Assembly (NCBI GenBank): GCA_027062325.1
Contig: JAMOTN010000018.1
Span: 1-46,158, forward strand
Direction of reading: 5' to 3'
DNA from: a bacterium
GTDB taxonomy: Bacteria > JAMOTN01
DNA: 46,158 nt
Position numbers and translations under genes: made by a program
In this document: positions 17,506 to 25,892 of the stretch, piece by piece
How the letters are laid out: every line of letters starts with the position of its first letter
Numbering within the stretch: the first letter of the stretch is position 1
The notes under the pieces: model-generated
Told to the model about the DNA's origin: nothing
The model's database searches: none
Seen by the model: the letters and a program-made list of their open reading frames with translations, nothing else

Positions 17506-17925
17506 TTATTCAACTTTTTTTTCCTTTTCACAAAACTCCTCTGCACTCATTCCATATTTTTTCCTACAGTAATCTTCAATTGCCAACTTAATGCCATCCT
17601 CAACCATTAAAGAACAGTGTATTTTAGCCTCAGGCAACCCCCCCAATGCCTCAACTATGGCTTTTTTAGTAATTCCATACGCCTCACATATTTTCATTCC
17701 CTTTATCATCTCAGTAGCCACAGAAGACGAAGCAATTGCTGCTGCACATCCAAAAGTTTTGAATTTTACATCTGTTATAACATCATTTTCATCAACTTTT
17801 ATATAAACTATGATGCTATCTCCACACACATGACTTGAAAGATCTCCTACCCCATCAGCATCAGGAATCTCCCCAACATTTTTGGGATTCATAAAGTGCT
17901 CAAGTACCTTATCACTGTACTCCAT
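17506..17925 (-). CDS. IscU/NifU-type iron-sulfur cluster scaffold
   Basis: The three cluster-ligand cysteines are C34 ('HVCGD', with D36), C60 ('FGCAAAIASSS') and C104 ('IHCSLMVEDG'), in the expected IscU order. The N-terminal 'YSDKVLEHFMNPKNVGE' is also typical. The protein is 139 residues with a short charged tail, without the extra domains of true NifU. It assembles a transient Fe-S cluster using sulfur from a cysteine desulfurase. The gene overlaps by 14 bases a NifS-like gene that seems to have lost its PLP lysine, so an active desulfurase may be encoded elsewhere. ATG 17925 follows GGGAGGTG. Confidence 0.93.
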   Translation of the reverse strand: MEYSDKVLEHFMNPKNVGEIPDADGVGDLSSHVCGDSIIVYIKVDENDVITDVKFKTFGCAAAIASSSVATEMIKGMKICEAYGITKKAIVEALGGLPEAKIHCSLMVEDGIKLAIEDYCRKKYGMSAEEFCEKEKKVE

Positions 17926-18937
17926 TTATAAACACCTCCCACCTTTTCATCTCCTCAGCAGGATCTATGAAGCTTACCTTTCTCAAATTACCAACAACCC
18001 CTTTTAGAGCTTCCAAAATTTCATCGTAACACTCCTCATCTACCCTATCCAAAATAGAGCAAAATCTCAAACCACTCCTTGCAATAAACGGTGGAACCCC
18101 TGCAGCCTCAAGCTGAACGCTCTGTCTTCCACAAGCCGATAAATCCTCTATTAAAATCCCGTTTTTAATCATCCATTCCTTACCAAGCTTCATTTCGACT
18201 AACTCAACAACAGCCTCTCCTTCACAACCAATTACAGCTACAGAAAACGAATTCTCAATATCACTTTCAAATAACTCAACACTGTAAGGTAAGTTTGCAA
18301 GTATCCTCTTTTTTAGCTCTACAATATTTGCTGGACTATAACTCCAAAAATTTGCCACACACCTAACAACACTTTCTAAACTTACCTTGCAAGCCTCAAT
18401 ATTAAATTCAAGTTTTCCATTAACTTTCCTCATTAACTCATACCAAGCTCGCGTGGTAAACATCACATCAAAAACATCATTTATTGTGAGCACTAAACAA
18501 TCTGCAAACTCAAACTCTTCCTTTAGCTCAGAAGGAGACGTGCGTCCCAATAGTCCTGTAATATTTGACACTATCATCACATCTTGCTTATCAACATTTG
18601 AAAAATCCCTTTTTATTTTTCTAGATAACATCAAATCGTAACGAGAAGCTAGATTGACTCCCTCTCTCAACTCAACTCTCTTTTCAATCAACTTGTATTC
18701 AAGTTTTTTCTTTGTTGCATTAAAAACTCTCAAATTTCTATCATAGGGAGCTACATTGTCTAAAAAAGCAAGCATTAAAGCAAAATATTCTCTCTTAGGA
18801 AGCCTTAGAAAATGAGTATAATCATTATTTCTCAATATTTTTTCAACTACAGTTTTAGAATTTTCAAAATTTTCTTCATCTAGTAATTTATCCCTACCGA
18901 ACAATGCATAAAAAGAATCACAACTAACCTTTGCCAT
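17912..18937 (-). CDS. degenerate NifS-like (class V aminotransferase fold) protein
   Basis: The C-terminal third aligns by eye with cysteine desulfurases: 'VIGCEGEAVVELVE' with the substrate-loop strand, 'GILIEDLSACGRQS' with the catalytic-cysteine segment (C269), and 'ARSGLRFCSILDRVDEECYDEILEAL' with the conserved ARxSxRFS block. 'MIVSNITGLLG' near residue 121 may match the VNNEtG strand. Where NifS has S-x-H-K, this protein reads 'LTINDVFDVM', so the PLP lysine appears missing, and the N-terminal region is short (341 residues in total against about 390). It overlaps the scaffold gene by 14 bases, the place where iscS/nifS normally sits. A non-catalytic partner or PLP-free sulfur carrier is possible; this is inference. 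Confidence 0.5.
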   Translation of the reverse strand: MAKVSCDSFYALFGRDKLLDEENFENSKTVVEKILRNNDYTHFLRLPKREYFALMLAFLDNVAPYDRNLRVFNATKKKLEYKLIEKRVELREGVNLASRYDLMLSRKIKRDFSNVDKQDVMIVSNITGLLGRTSPSELKEEFEFADCLVLTINDVFDVMFTTRAWYELMRKVNGKLEFNIEACKVSLESVVRCVANFWSYSPANIVELKKRILANLPYSVELFESDIENSFSVAVIGCEGEAVVELVEMKLGKEWMIKNGILIEDLSACGRQSVQLEAAGVPPFIARSGLRFCSILDRVDEECYDEILEALKGVVGNLRKVSFIDPAEEMKRWEVFINGVQ

Positions 18938-18943
18938 TATGCA

Positions 18944-19846
18944 TCACCCCACATCTTTGAAGAGCTTGAAATTCAACCGATGAATAGGCGTAACTCCGCA
19001 CCTTTCTATCTCAAGATAGTGCTGCGGTGTAGGGTATCCCTTGTGAGAAGCAAAGTCATGCTCAAAGTGTTTAGAAAAAAAGCTCATTATCTCATCCCTC
19101 AAGTATTTTGCAACAATAGAGGCGAGACCAACCAATAACAATCTAGCATCACCTTTTTTCACAGGTACCACCAACATGCCCGCATCAGAAGCAATATTGT
19201 GCCACATTCCATCTCCAGATTTTAACCTTCTCTCTGCAATTGGCTCATCTACCCCATCAACAAACGTTAAAATACCATTCGCTACTTGAGAAGACCAACT
19301 ACACCTAAATGCCTCCTCTATCACAGAAAATACTGCTTTTTTCATAGCTAAACAAGAAGCTTTTCGTATGTTTATCTCACCAATCATATTATTATCTACT
19401 ACCCCCACTTTTATTAAAAAGTTGTTATTACTAACTATTTTATCATAAACAACTTTTCTTTCAACATCAGATAATTTCTTACTATCTAAACTTTTATTCT
19501 GCGATGAAATTTCTAATATTTCTGTAGGTAAAACTTCGAGAGAAATTTGATTGACTACATCAATAAGTTCAAGGAGCTCGGTACAATTTAAATTTATTCT
19601 AGTTGCAATATCAGGCTTAAAATCAAATAATAAGTTATTATAACTAACCTTACAAGTTGATTTACCAACCTCAGATAAAGATAACTTTTTCTCCTCAAGC
19701 ATTGTCCAAAATTGCCTTAAAAAACCACTCAAAGAATCGTTACACTTTCTCAAATCAACCCTTAAACCAACAGCCACAGATAAAACGGGGCCCGCTAAAG
19801 GCCCCCTACCAACTTCATCTACTCCTACGAGTAGCAACTCGTTCAC
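18944..19846 (-). CDS. rnhB: ribonuclease HII with an extra internal segment
   Basis: RNase HII removes ribonucleotides from DNA-RNA hybrids. The catalytic residues are visible: D10 and E11 in 'GVDEVGRGPLAGPV', the aspartate in 'TFVDGVDEP' and that in 'VAKYLRDEIM'. 'SLDSKKLSDVERK' and the terminal 'HKGYPTPQHYLEIERCGVTPIHR' are also typical. The protein is 300 residues, about 80 to 100 longer than most. The excess lies at residues 32-118, between the first strands and the DSKKL block, and is Asn/Leu/Ser-rich without family resemblance. Start is GTG 19846. The gene is followed after 6 bases by the NifS-like gene. Confidence 0.92.
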   Translation of the reverse strand: MNELLLVGVDEVGRGPLAGPVLSVAVGLRVDLRKCNDSLSGFLRQFWTMLEEKKLSLSEVGKSTCKVSYNNLLFDFKPDIATRINLNCTELLELIDVVNQISLEVLPTEILEISSQNKSLDSKKLSDVERKVVYDKIVSNNNFLIKVGVVDNNMIGEINIRKASCLAMKKAVFSVIEEAFRCSWSSQVANGILTFVDGVDEPIAERRLKSGDGMWHNIASDAGMLVVPVKKGDARLLLVGLASIVAKYLRDEIMSFFSKHFEHDFASHKGYPTPQHYLEIERCGVTPIHRLNFKLFKDVG

Positions 19847-19910
19847 AATATTTCTCCCTACCTTGATTCAACAAATAAACTTTCACAGCTAATACTAACC
19901 AACAAGTAGA

Positions 19911-21224
19911 TTACTTTTTCACTTCAAATTTGTAATCAGTCTGTGCCATTAAAATCATCGCACGAACCACTCGCACAGCCTCCAACAACTGGGTATCCCA
20001 CTTGCTTATCCAAGGGGCTGGTAAATCCTTAACTTCATTCTTGTGTTGCTTCTCGTACTCCTTCTGCTTTTCAACTGCTGTTGCATACGCACCTAAAACG
20101 TACTCCCACTCTCTCATCAAATCTTTGTAAACCTCTTCAGAAGAGTAAACCACATCTGGAAGAGTAACCTTTATATTTGGCTCAATCCCCTTTTTGTGAA
20201 TACATACACCACTTGGCGTGTAGTACCATGCAGTAGTCAATGCTAAAGCTGAACCATCAGACAAATTGAAAACTGTCTGAACACAACCCTTTCCAAACGT
20301 CTTTTCGCCTATCAATATCGCACGCTTATGATCCTTTAAAGCACCGGATAAAATCTCACTTGCACTTGCACTTCCTCCATTCACCAACACTACCATAGGA
20401 AGAAGCGGGTGCGTTTTATAAAATGACGAATAGCTTGTTTTGTGACCAAACCTATCTTTGGTGTATACAATCACTCCTCTTGGTATGAACTTTCTTGCTA
20501 CCTCTATCGCTGCTGTAAGAAGTCCTCCCGGATTGTTGCGCAAATCCAATATTATGCCTTTAACTCCCTCTGCTTCAAACTCATTCAAAGCCTTTTCTAC
20601 ATCGTAAGGCACATCTTGAGTAAACTGGGTAATCATAATGTAACCTATGTCATCTCCTATCTTTTTCCAACCAACATGCTTTATCTTAACCTCATCCCTT
20701 GTTACAACAACCTTAAACGTTCCTTTACCTTTTCTAAAAATAGTAAGTTCAACCGTACTACCCTTGGGACCACGCAACTTCTTAACTATTTGATGTAAGT
20801 TGTACTTTCTAACATCCTCTCCATTTACCTTTATTATCTTATCACCAGCAAGTAAGCCCACCTTGGTCGCTGGAGTACCAAAAATTGGAGATATTATTTT
20901 TATATACTTGTCATCATCCTGTGTGATAACTATACCTATTCCGTAGAATTTCCCACTCAAATTACTTTTCATCTCTTTATATGCATCTTTTGGTATGTAG
21001 CGTGTAAATGGATCATTCAAAGTCTCTAACAATCCCCTTATTGCTCCTTCAACCATCTTATCCTCTTCCGGAGCAGGCTCCACGTATCTATCCTTAACAA
21101 GCCCTTCAACCTCTTTTAGAATCTCCCATTTGCTATAATTTTTCACAACCTCGGCTGCCCGAACATTGAAATTGAAGACTAATAACATAATAAAAGCCAA
21201 TAATAGGAAACTCTTACGAAACAT
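19911..21224 (-). CDS. ctpA: S41 C-terminal processing protease
   Basis: A signal peptide covers residues 1-23. A PDZ domain follows at about 90-175 ('YGIGIVI', 'LLAGDKIIKVNGEDV'), then the S41 protease core. The serine nucleophile is in 'GGSASASEILSGAL' (285-291) and the partner lysine is K312 in 'GEKTFGKG'. Such enzymes trim periplasmic proteins, often cell-wall hydrolases or their regulators. It follows an envC-like gene and ftsEX, as in several diderm lineages, which suggests a role in cell-wall remodelling at division. The C-terminal 60 residues after 375 are charged. ATG 21224 is preceded by AAGGGAGGGAG. Confidence 0.93.
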   Translation of the reverse strand: MFRKSFLLLAFIMLLVFNFNVRAAEVVKNYSKWEILKEVEGLVKDRYVEPAPEEDKMVEGAIRGLLETLNDPFTRYIPKDAYKEMKSNLSGKFYGIGIVITQDDDKYIKIISPIFGTPATKVGLLAGDKIIKVNGEDVRKYNLHQIVKKLRGPKGSTVELTIFRKGKGTFKVVVTRDEVKIKHVGWKKIGDDIGYIMITQFTQDVPYDVEKALNEFEAEGVKGIILDLRNNPGGLLTAAIEVARKFIPRGVIVYTKDRFGHKTSYSSFYKTHPLLPMVVLVNGGSASASEILSGALKDHKRAILIGEKTFGKGCVQTVFNLSDGSALALTTAWYYTPSGVCIHKKGIEPNIKVTLPDVVYSSEEVYKDLMREWEYVLGAYATAVEKQKEYEKQHKNEVKDLPAPWISKWDTQLLEAVRVVRAMILMAQTDYKFEVKK

Positions 21225-21245
21225 TCTACTCCCTCCCTTGAAGCA

Positions 21246-22277
21246 TCATTTTGCAAATAACTCCATAGGATCAACCAACCTTCCCTTATATCTTACTACA
21301 ATCTTTAAAGGCACCGAACCTGCAAATCCAACAAGCTCCCCTGCCATCAATTTACTAAACTTTTTAACAACTACTGAAGATAATCCCGATAAAACCACTT
21401 CGTAATCCCCTCCTGAAAGCACAACAACATAACCTATATCCTCAACAAACACCACACTCTCAACATCTGAGTCTATCGGAGCTATTACTCTACCACTCAA
21501 AGGTTTCAAGTAAACTCCATCGTTGAAATACACACCTCCACCGGGTAATTTTTTCTTTCCAAATTTTTCCAGAATCTCATACTTTTCCACAGGACAAATA
21601 AACTTTTTTTCTTTTTGGGAAACTTTCCTCTTCCTATCAACAACAGCCTGCTCTTTTTTTTGTAACTTAGACTGCCTAACCAACTTCAACTTGAATGTAT
21701 AAAGCTTCTTTAAGCCCTCCAATTTGATTTTTATTCCCTCTATTTGAGAATAAAGCTCATCTACACTCTTCAACTTCTCCTGCAGCTCTTCCATAGTTCT
21801 TTCTAACTCATCTCTTTTGACTTTATATTCGTTAACTATTTTAAAAAGTCTCCTATATTCACCCGCTAAAAATTTATTCACCACTATTACCACACCTGCT
21901 GTTGCTCCCTGTGAAAAAAAGCTACTAGCGTCTCTTTTCAACTTTAAAGAAGCTGCTAAAAAAATTATCTTCTTTAAAATCTCTTTTGAATTTTTATACC
22001 TAGTTTGCAACCTATCTAGTATTTTTTCCACATTTTTCAATCTACTCTCCAACTCGACTCTTTCTACAATCAAGCTCTCTTTTTTATTTTTCAATTTTTC
22101 CAACTTTACTTCTACAGAAGCAATCTTTTCTTTCAACTCTTTCAACTGGTTCTTTATCTCTTCTAACTTCAAGTCATCAAGCAAGTCTATATTGGACAAC
22201 TCTGCCCCTTGAGCTAAAAAAAATAACGATAAAATCAATTCCAAAACCCCAATTGTAAATAAAATTCTCCACCTCAC
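21246..22277 (-). CDS. EnvC-like murein hydrolase activator (coiled coil plus degenerate LytM)
   Basis: An N-terminal hydrophobic segment is followed by a long Lys/Glu/Leu-rich coiled coil (about residues 30-200) and a C-terminal LytM/M23-like fold ('LSGRVIAPIDSDVE' to 'IVVRYKGRLVDPMELF'). The zinc ligands of active M23 enzymes (HxxxD and HxH) are absent, as in EnvC, which activates amidases without cutting peptidoglycan. It lies directly after ftsE and ftsX, whose products move EnvC in E. coli. I place the start at GTG 22277, eight bases after a GGGGG run and 14 bases after the ftsX stop. The open frame extends to 22343, inside ftsX. Confidence 0.85.
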   Translation of the reverse strand: MRWRILFTIGVLELILSLFFLAQGAELSNIDLLDDLKLEEIKNQLKELKEKIASVEVKLEKLKNKKESLIVERVELESRLKNVEKILDRLQTRYKNSKEILKKIIFLAASLKLKRDASSFFSQGATAGVVIVVNKFLAGEYRRLFKIVNEYKVKRDELERTMEELQEKLKSVDELYSQIEGIKIKLEGLKKLYTFKLKLVRQSKLQKKEQAVVDRKRKVSQKEKKFICPVEKYEILEKFGKKKLPGGGVYFNDGVYLKPLSGRVIAPIDSDVESVVFVEDIGYVVVLSGGDYEVVLSGLSSVVVKKFSKLMAGELVGFAGSVPLKIVVRYKGRLVDPMELFAK

Positions 22278-22291
22278 TAGCACAACCCCCG

Positions 22292-23029
22292 CTACACTGA
22301 AAGAAGAGCACTTACAAATGTTGAGAATAAAATCACTACACACACCCTTGCCAAAACCTTAACAGGGATAACAAAGCTAAAATCAAAAGCTGTAGCAACT
22401 CCCATCCACATCAAAACAGAAATTAAAATCGAGGTGACAGCCACAAAAAACGCATAAAAAACAAATGGCCACTTTATAAACCATTCAGTAGCACCAACAA
22501 GCCTCATTATTTCTATTTCAGTAGCATGTGCAAAAACAGATATTCTAATCTGGATAAACGCTATTATCATCACAACTGCTATAAAAAGTATTCTAAAAAC
22601 AAGAGCATATTTTAAAAACAGCTGCCTCAACTTTGAGAAAAACACTCTTTTGGCGGTATCACGATAAACTGCTCTTATTCCTTCTACTCTATCCAATCCT
22701 TCTCTCCACTTAACAAGAGCCACGCGCGGTAGTGCCACATCTCCAATATCTCCTATTAAATCTCCCAACATTTTTCTAACCTCATCAGGAGCAAAAACTT
22801 TTCTAACATCCAATCCCTTCAGAGCACTTTCATCTTCAAACCAAATTACCGCCTCATCTTCACTCAAGGCAATATCCAACTTCCTCTTCAATTCCTCCAC
22901 ACTTAACTCAAATCCAAGCAAAATTTGAGCTATCAAAGCAATCACAAAAGCTACAGCAAAACTCTGTTTCCAATTCTTTCTAAAAATTAAAAAACCCTCT
23001 TTTAAAAAAAACACAATCACATCAAACAT
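22292..23029 (-). CDS. ftsX: cell division protein FtsX
   Basis: FtsX is the membrane half of the FtsEX complex that controls septal peptidoglycan hydrolysis. The sequence has one N-terminal membrane segment, an extracytoplasmic domain (about 45-135) with 'FEDESALKG', then three C-terminal membrane segments. 'HATEIEIMRLVGATEWFIKWPFVFYA' contains the EIxxMrLvGA motif of the family. The ATG at 23029 overlaps the ftsE stop; a GTG at 23041 in the same frame is an alternative. At about 245 residues it is a short, four-helix FtsX. Confidence 0.92.
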   Translation of the reverse strand: MFDVIVFFLKEGFLIFRKNWKQSFAVAFVIALIAQILLGFELSVEELKRKLDIALSEDEAVIWFEDESALKGLDVRKVFAPDEVRKMLGDLIGDIGDVALPRVALVKWREGLDRVEGIRAVYRDTAKRVFFSKLRQLFLKYALVFRILFIAVVMIIAFIQIRISVFAHATEIEIMRLVGATEWFIKWPFVFYAFFVAVTSILISVLMWMGVATAFDFSFVIPVKVLARVCVVILFSTFVSALLSV

Positions 23030-23717
23030 AACGATAGCCACCCTTGCCGTCGTCTCTAGTCTTTATACCATCTTGAAGAGCTATTACACGATAATCGCGT
23101 GAATTCACGATTCCCGCATTGTGAGTTACCATTACAACCGTAGTTCCCTCTTTATTCAAATCCTCAAATAACTGAAGTATCTCCTCACTAACATACGGAT
23201 CCAAATTTCCCGTTGGCTCATCTGTCAAAAGAATCGAAGGCTTATTAACGATTGCTCTTGCAATTGCCACACGCTGCTGTTCTCCACCTGAGAGCTGATC
23301 TGGATACATCCCCCTTTTATGAAGTAGATCCACTCTCCCCAATGCATCTTCTGTAGCCTTCTTAACAAAATTCTCAGAAAATCCACAAACTCTCAGAGCA
23401 AAAGCCACATTTTCAAATACTGTTCTATCACGAATAAGCTTAAAATCCTGAAAAACCACCCCTATGTTCCTTCTCAAAAAAGCTATCTCCCATTTTTTCA
23501 ATTTAGAAACGTCCCTTCCATCAACTAAAACCTCTCCACTCGTTGGTTTTTCCTCCGCGTATATCAACTTAACAAGAGTAGTTTTTCCAGCACCTGCTGG
23601 CCCTATTACAAACACAAATTCTCCCGACAGGATTGATAAACTTATGTTTGAAAGTGCAACTATCCCATTAGTGTAAACTTTACTTACATTATAAAACTGA
23701 ATTATGGGAAAAGACAT
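23022..23717 (-). CDS. ftsE: cell division ATP-binding protein FtsE
   Basis: FtsE is the ABC ATPase that powers FtsX. The Walker A is 'GPAGAGKTTLVKLIY' near residue 38, followed by 'RRNIGVVFQDFKLI' (the Q-loop), the signature 'LSGGEQQRVAIARAI', and Walker B 'ILLTDEPTGNLD'. 'VVMVTHNAGIV' holds the switch histidine. FtsE proteins typically have this 'VFQDFKLI' segment. It is 231 residues, with ATG 23717 behind AAAAGGTGG, and overlaps ftsX. Confidence 0.95.
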   Translation of the reverse strand: MSFPIIQFYNVSKVYTNGIVALSNISLSILSGEFVFVIGPAGAGKTTLVKLIYAEEKPTSGEVLVDGRDVSKLKKWEIAFLRRNIGVVFQDFKLIRDRTVFENVAFALRVCGFSENFVKKATEDALGRVDLLHKRGMYPDQLSGGEQQRVAIARAIVNKPSILLTDEPTGNLDPYVSEEILQLFEDLNKEGTTVVMVTHNAGIVNSRDYRVIALQDGIKTRDDGKGGYRYV

Positions 23718-23751
23718 AGGCTACCACCTTTTAATAAGGTTCACTAAGTAA

Positions 23752-24960
23752 TTATTCTTCTTCTTTCGAAAAAGCCATTTCCAGTAAGTTTAACAATAAA
23801 GTTAATACAAATACATACGTCAAAAACAGCAACACGTGCAACAACTTGTTTGCAAACGGATAACCCACCTCTAATACAGGTAATAACACAAAAATAAACG
23901 ACGTCATTCCCAAAACCTTTGCCCAATCTGCCCCTTTTCCTACAAACATAGCAAGAATTAAAAACAAAACTAGGGCAACTTCCTGAAAATTAAGCCATTC
24001 TCCAAATTGCTGAGCCATCCAAAGTTTTATTTCTGAGAATAGGTAAGATCCTCCAAATAAACGGGTTGACAACAAAATTACAAGGATCATCGAAAATATC
24101 CAAAATCCTCGCTGCTCCTTCTCCAACAACTTTTTTCCAGCAACGTAAGAAAGGTAAATAAAAGTAAAGAAAGGTAAAAACGACAAAGCGTAGTTTTTCT
24201 CCAAACCAAGAGCATAAACCGGACTCCAAACAGCGACATAAGCAAGAAGCGCAACTGCCGTTAAGTCTAATACTGCCCACAATACATCCATTACACCTTG
24301 AACTTCCTTATAATAAACTCGAGCAAGAAGGGTTACAAGCACTGTGTACGCTACCACAACTGCAGGATTAGTTTTTCCCACCAAGAAGAAAAAACTCATT
24401 AAAACAAGAACAGGGGTATCCAAGTACTCCAAAATTAATAGTGCCAACAGTACCAAAGCCATAACTTTCAGAATATACCACCTATTTCCGAAATTTGAAC
24501 GATAAACTCCAAAGGTTTCGCATTTTTTATTTCCTTTCTTATCAAAAGCCAATACACACGCTCCTACTCCTTCCCTTGCAGCATACTCAAGTTCAAAAGT
24601 TGAAACATTTTCCGAAGGAAACCACCAAGCCTTCACAACTTTCTTCCAAATTTCTGGATGTCTGTATATCCATTCTTTACCATTCTTTGCTTCAGGTAGC
24701 GAGTAATTTTCCAAAACCAAAATTGGTACCCTTTTCAAAGCCATCTTAAAATCTGAAGGTAAATTTTTTCTGAGCAGTACAACAGGCCTTTCTAAATTTT
24801 CAGACACATCTACATCTGTAATCCAAGTAATACATCTTGACCCTAGCACTAAAGGTTCCCTTACCTGAAAGCTTTTCCAACCCTTATCAACAAGAATTAT
24901 CTCAAAGAGAACCACAATCAAAAGAGAAGCTGTCCACAGCAACCAGCTACTTACCTTCAA
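23752..24960 (-). CDS. polytopic membrane protein of unknown function
   Basis: I do not recognise this 402-residue protein. One membrane segment at residues 8-25 is followed by an outward-facing domain of about 135 residues ('SRCITWITDVDV', 'NYSLPEAKNGKEWIYRHPEIWKKV'), then eight or so hydrophobic helices from residue 163 to the end, closing with a short acidic tail. The start is TTG 24960, 14 bases inside the preceding LmeA-like gene and preceded by AGGGGG, so translation looks coupled. It sits between that gene and ftsE, about 35 bases before ftsE, which suggests an envelope role. Hydrophobic and aromatic content is high; no catalytic motif is evident. Confidence 0.75.
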   Translation of the reverse strand: MKVSSWLLWTASLLIVVLFEIILVDKGWKSFQVREPLVLGSRCITWITDVDVSENLERPVVLLRKNLPSDFKMALKRVPILVLENYSLPEAKNGKEWIYRHPEIWKKVVKAWWFPSENVSTFELEYAAREGVGACVLAFDKKGNKKCETFGVYRSNFGNRWYILKVMALVLLALLILEYLDTPVLVLMSFFFLVGKTNPAVVVAYTVLVTLLARVYYKEVQGVMDVLWAVLDLTAVALLAYVAVWSPVYALGLEKNYALSFLPFFTFIYLSYVAGKKLLEKEQRGFWIFSMILVILLSTRLFGGSYLFSEIKLWMAQQFGEWLNFQEVALVLFLILAMFVGKGADWAKVLGMTSFIFVLLPVLEVGYPFANKLLHVLLFLTYVFVLTLLLNLLEMAFSKEEE

Positions 24961-25645
24961 CTATTAATACCCCCTTGTTTATCTGAATATTTGTTACCCT
25001 ATCAACCGGTATCTGATACTTTGAAAAATCAACAACCGGATTTATCAAGCTGGCAAGCTTTTTTAAAAAGCGACGTGTTACCCTACTACCGTTAATTATA
25101 GCAACTGTGGGAACAAAATACACCTTATTCTTCTTAGAGACAAATTTTCCCTCTACTTTAAAAGCAGTTTTTAATCCCAAAACTTTCGTTACACCTTCCA
25201 AGTGAAGGCGTCCTTTTTTTAAAACAACCTTTCCATTCTCCAATCCCAACTTCTTAGTTTTTTTCTTAAAAAACTGATTCAAATCCTCTTCTCTAACTTG
25301 AACAACAAAGTCAACATCACCAATCTTCTCCACCTTTATTTTTTCTAAATCGAATAAATCCTTCACATCTAGAACCAGATTCTTTACTTTTAAAGCCAGG
25401 AAGTCCACCGTAAGATCTCGAATGCAAGCTCGGCGTGCCTCCAGATTTATATTCCCAATCACCCCATTCTTGTCTCTTATTGTCACCTCTACGCTGCACA
25501 ACTGGGGTGCGTATTCCTTTTTCAATATCTCCTTCAACTTTTCGTAAACCTCTTGGGTAGAATAAACTTTTACCTCTTTCATACTCCAAGCCATTCCCGT
25601 CATCATAAAAAACACTAATAGGAGTAACCCAGTAACCCTTCTCAC
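24947..25645 (-). CDS. LmeA/DUF2993-type exported lipid-binding protein
   Basis: A signal peptide at residues 1-22 precedes a domain with the DUF2993 (LmeA) pattern: repeated beta strands with 'ARRACIRDLTVDFLALKVKN', 'VREEDLNQFFKKK', 'KGRLHLEGVTKVLG', and the C-terminal 'PVDFSKYQIPVDRVTNIQI'. In actinobacteria LmeA is a periplasmic phospholipid-binding protein; in other lineages the role is unknown. The start is ambiguous: GTG 25645 lies 8 bases after GGAGGT, and a TTG at 25648 is also possible. It overlaps the next membrane-protein gene by 14 bases. Confidence 0.7.
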   Translation of the reverse strand: MRRVTGLLLLVFFMMTGMAWSMKEVKVYSTQEVYEKLKEILKKEYAPQLCSVEVTIRDKNGVIGNINLEARRACIRDLTVDFLALKVKNLVLDVKDLFDLEKIKVEKIGDVDFVVQVREEDLNQFFKKKTKKLGLENGKVVLKKGRLHLEGVTKVLGLKTAFKVEGKFVSKKNKVYFVPTVAIINGSRVTRRFLKKLASLINPVVDFSKYQIPVDRVTNIQINKGVLIVEGK

Positions 25646-25856
25646 CAATATGCACCTCCATTATATTACTTCCAACTTCAAAATTTTCAATTATACCTTC
25701 TTTTATATCTTTCGGTAGCAACTTAAAGCTATTTATTACTGGTATTTTTAAGAGCTCTTTTGAATTGCTCAAAGGTATAACACCTAAAGAGGCAAATTTC
25801 AAAGCCAAAAGCAATTCAACTATTAGATTTTTCCCCGGCAGCAGAAGAAACGACAT
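25317..25856 (-). CDS. possible small overlapping ORF upstream of the LmeA-like gene
   Basis: An ATG at 25856 with AAGGTG upstream opens a 179-codon frame. Its first 70 codons (25856-25646) fill the gap between the diguanylate cyclase and LmeA-like genes and have coding-like composition, for example 'LLPKDIKEGIIENFEVGSN'. The remaining codons overlap the LmeA-like gene in another frame and look like a shadow. It could be a short real gene whose tail runs into the next one, the remnant of a decayed gene, or chance. I know no family for it. Confidence 0.25.
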   Translation of the reverse strand: MSFLLLPGKNLIVELLLALKFASLGVIPLSNSKELLKIPVINSFKLLPKDIKEGIIENFEVGSNIMEVHIGEKGYWVTPISVFYDDGNGLEYERGKSLFYPRGLRKVEGDIEKGIRTPVVQRRGDNKRQEWGDWEYKSGGTPSLHSRSYGGLPGFKSKESGSRCEGFIRFRKNKGGEDW

Positions 25857-25892
25857 ACTCTTCACCTTGAATGGTATTAAAAATCCAACATC

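Noticed and set aside
17912-18937. Annotation as an ordinary active cysteine desulfurase
   Set aside because: The SAC cysteine segment is present but the PLP-lysine motif and the N-terminal cofactor region are not recognisable.
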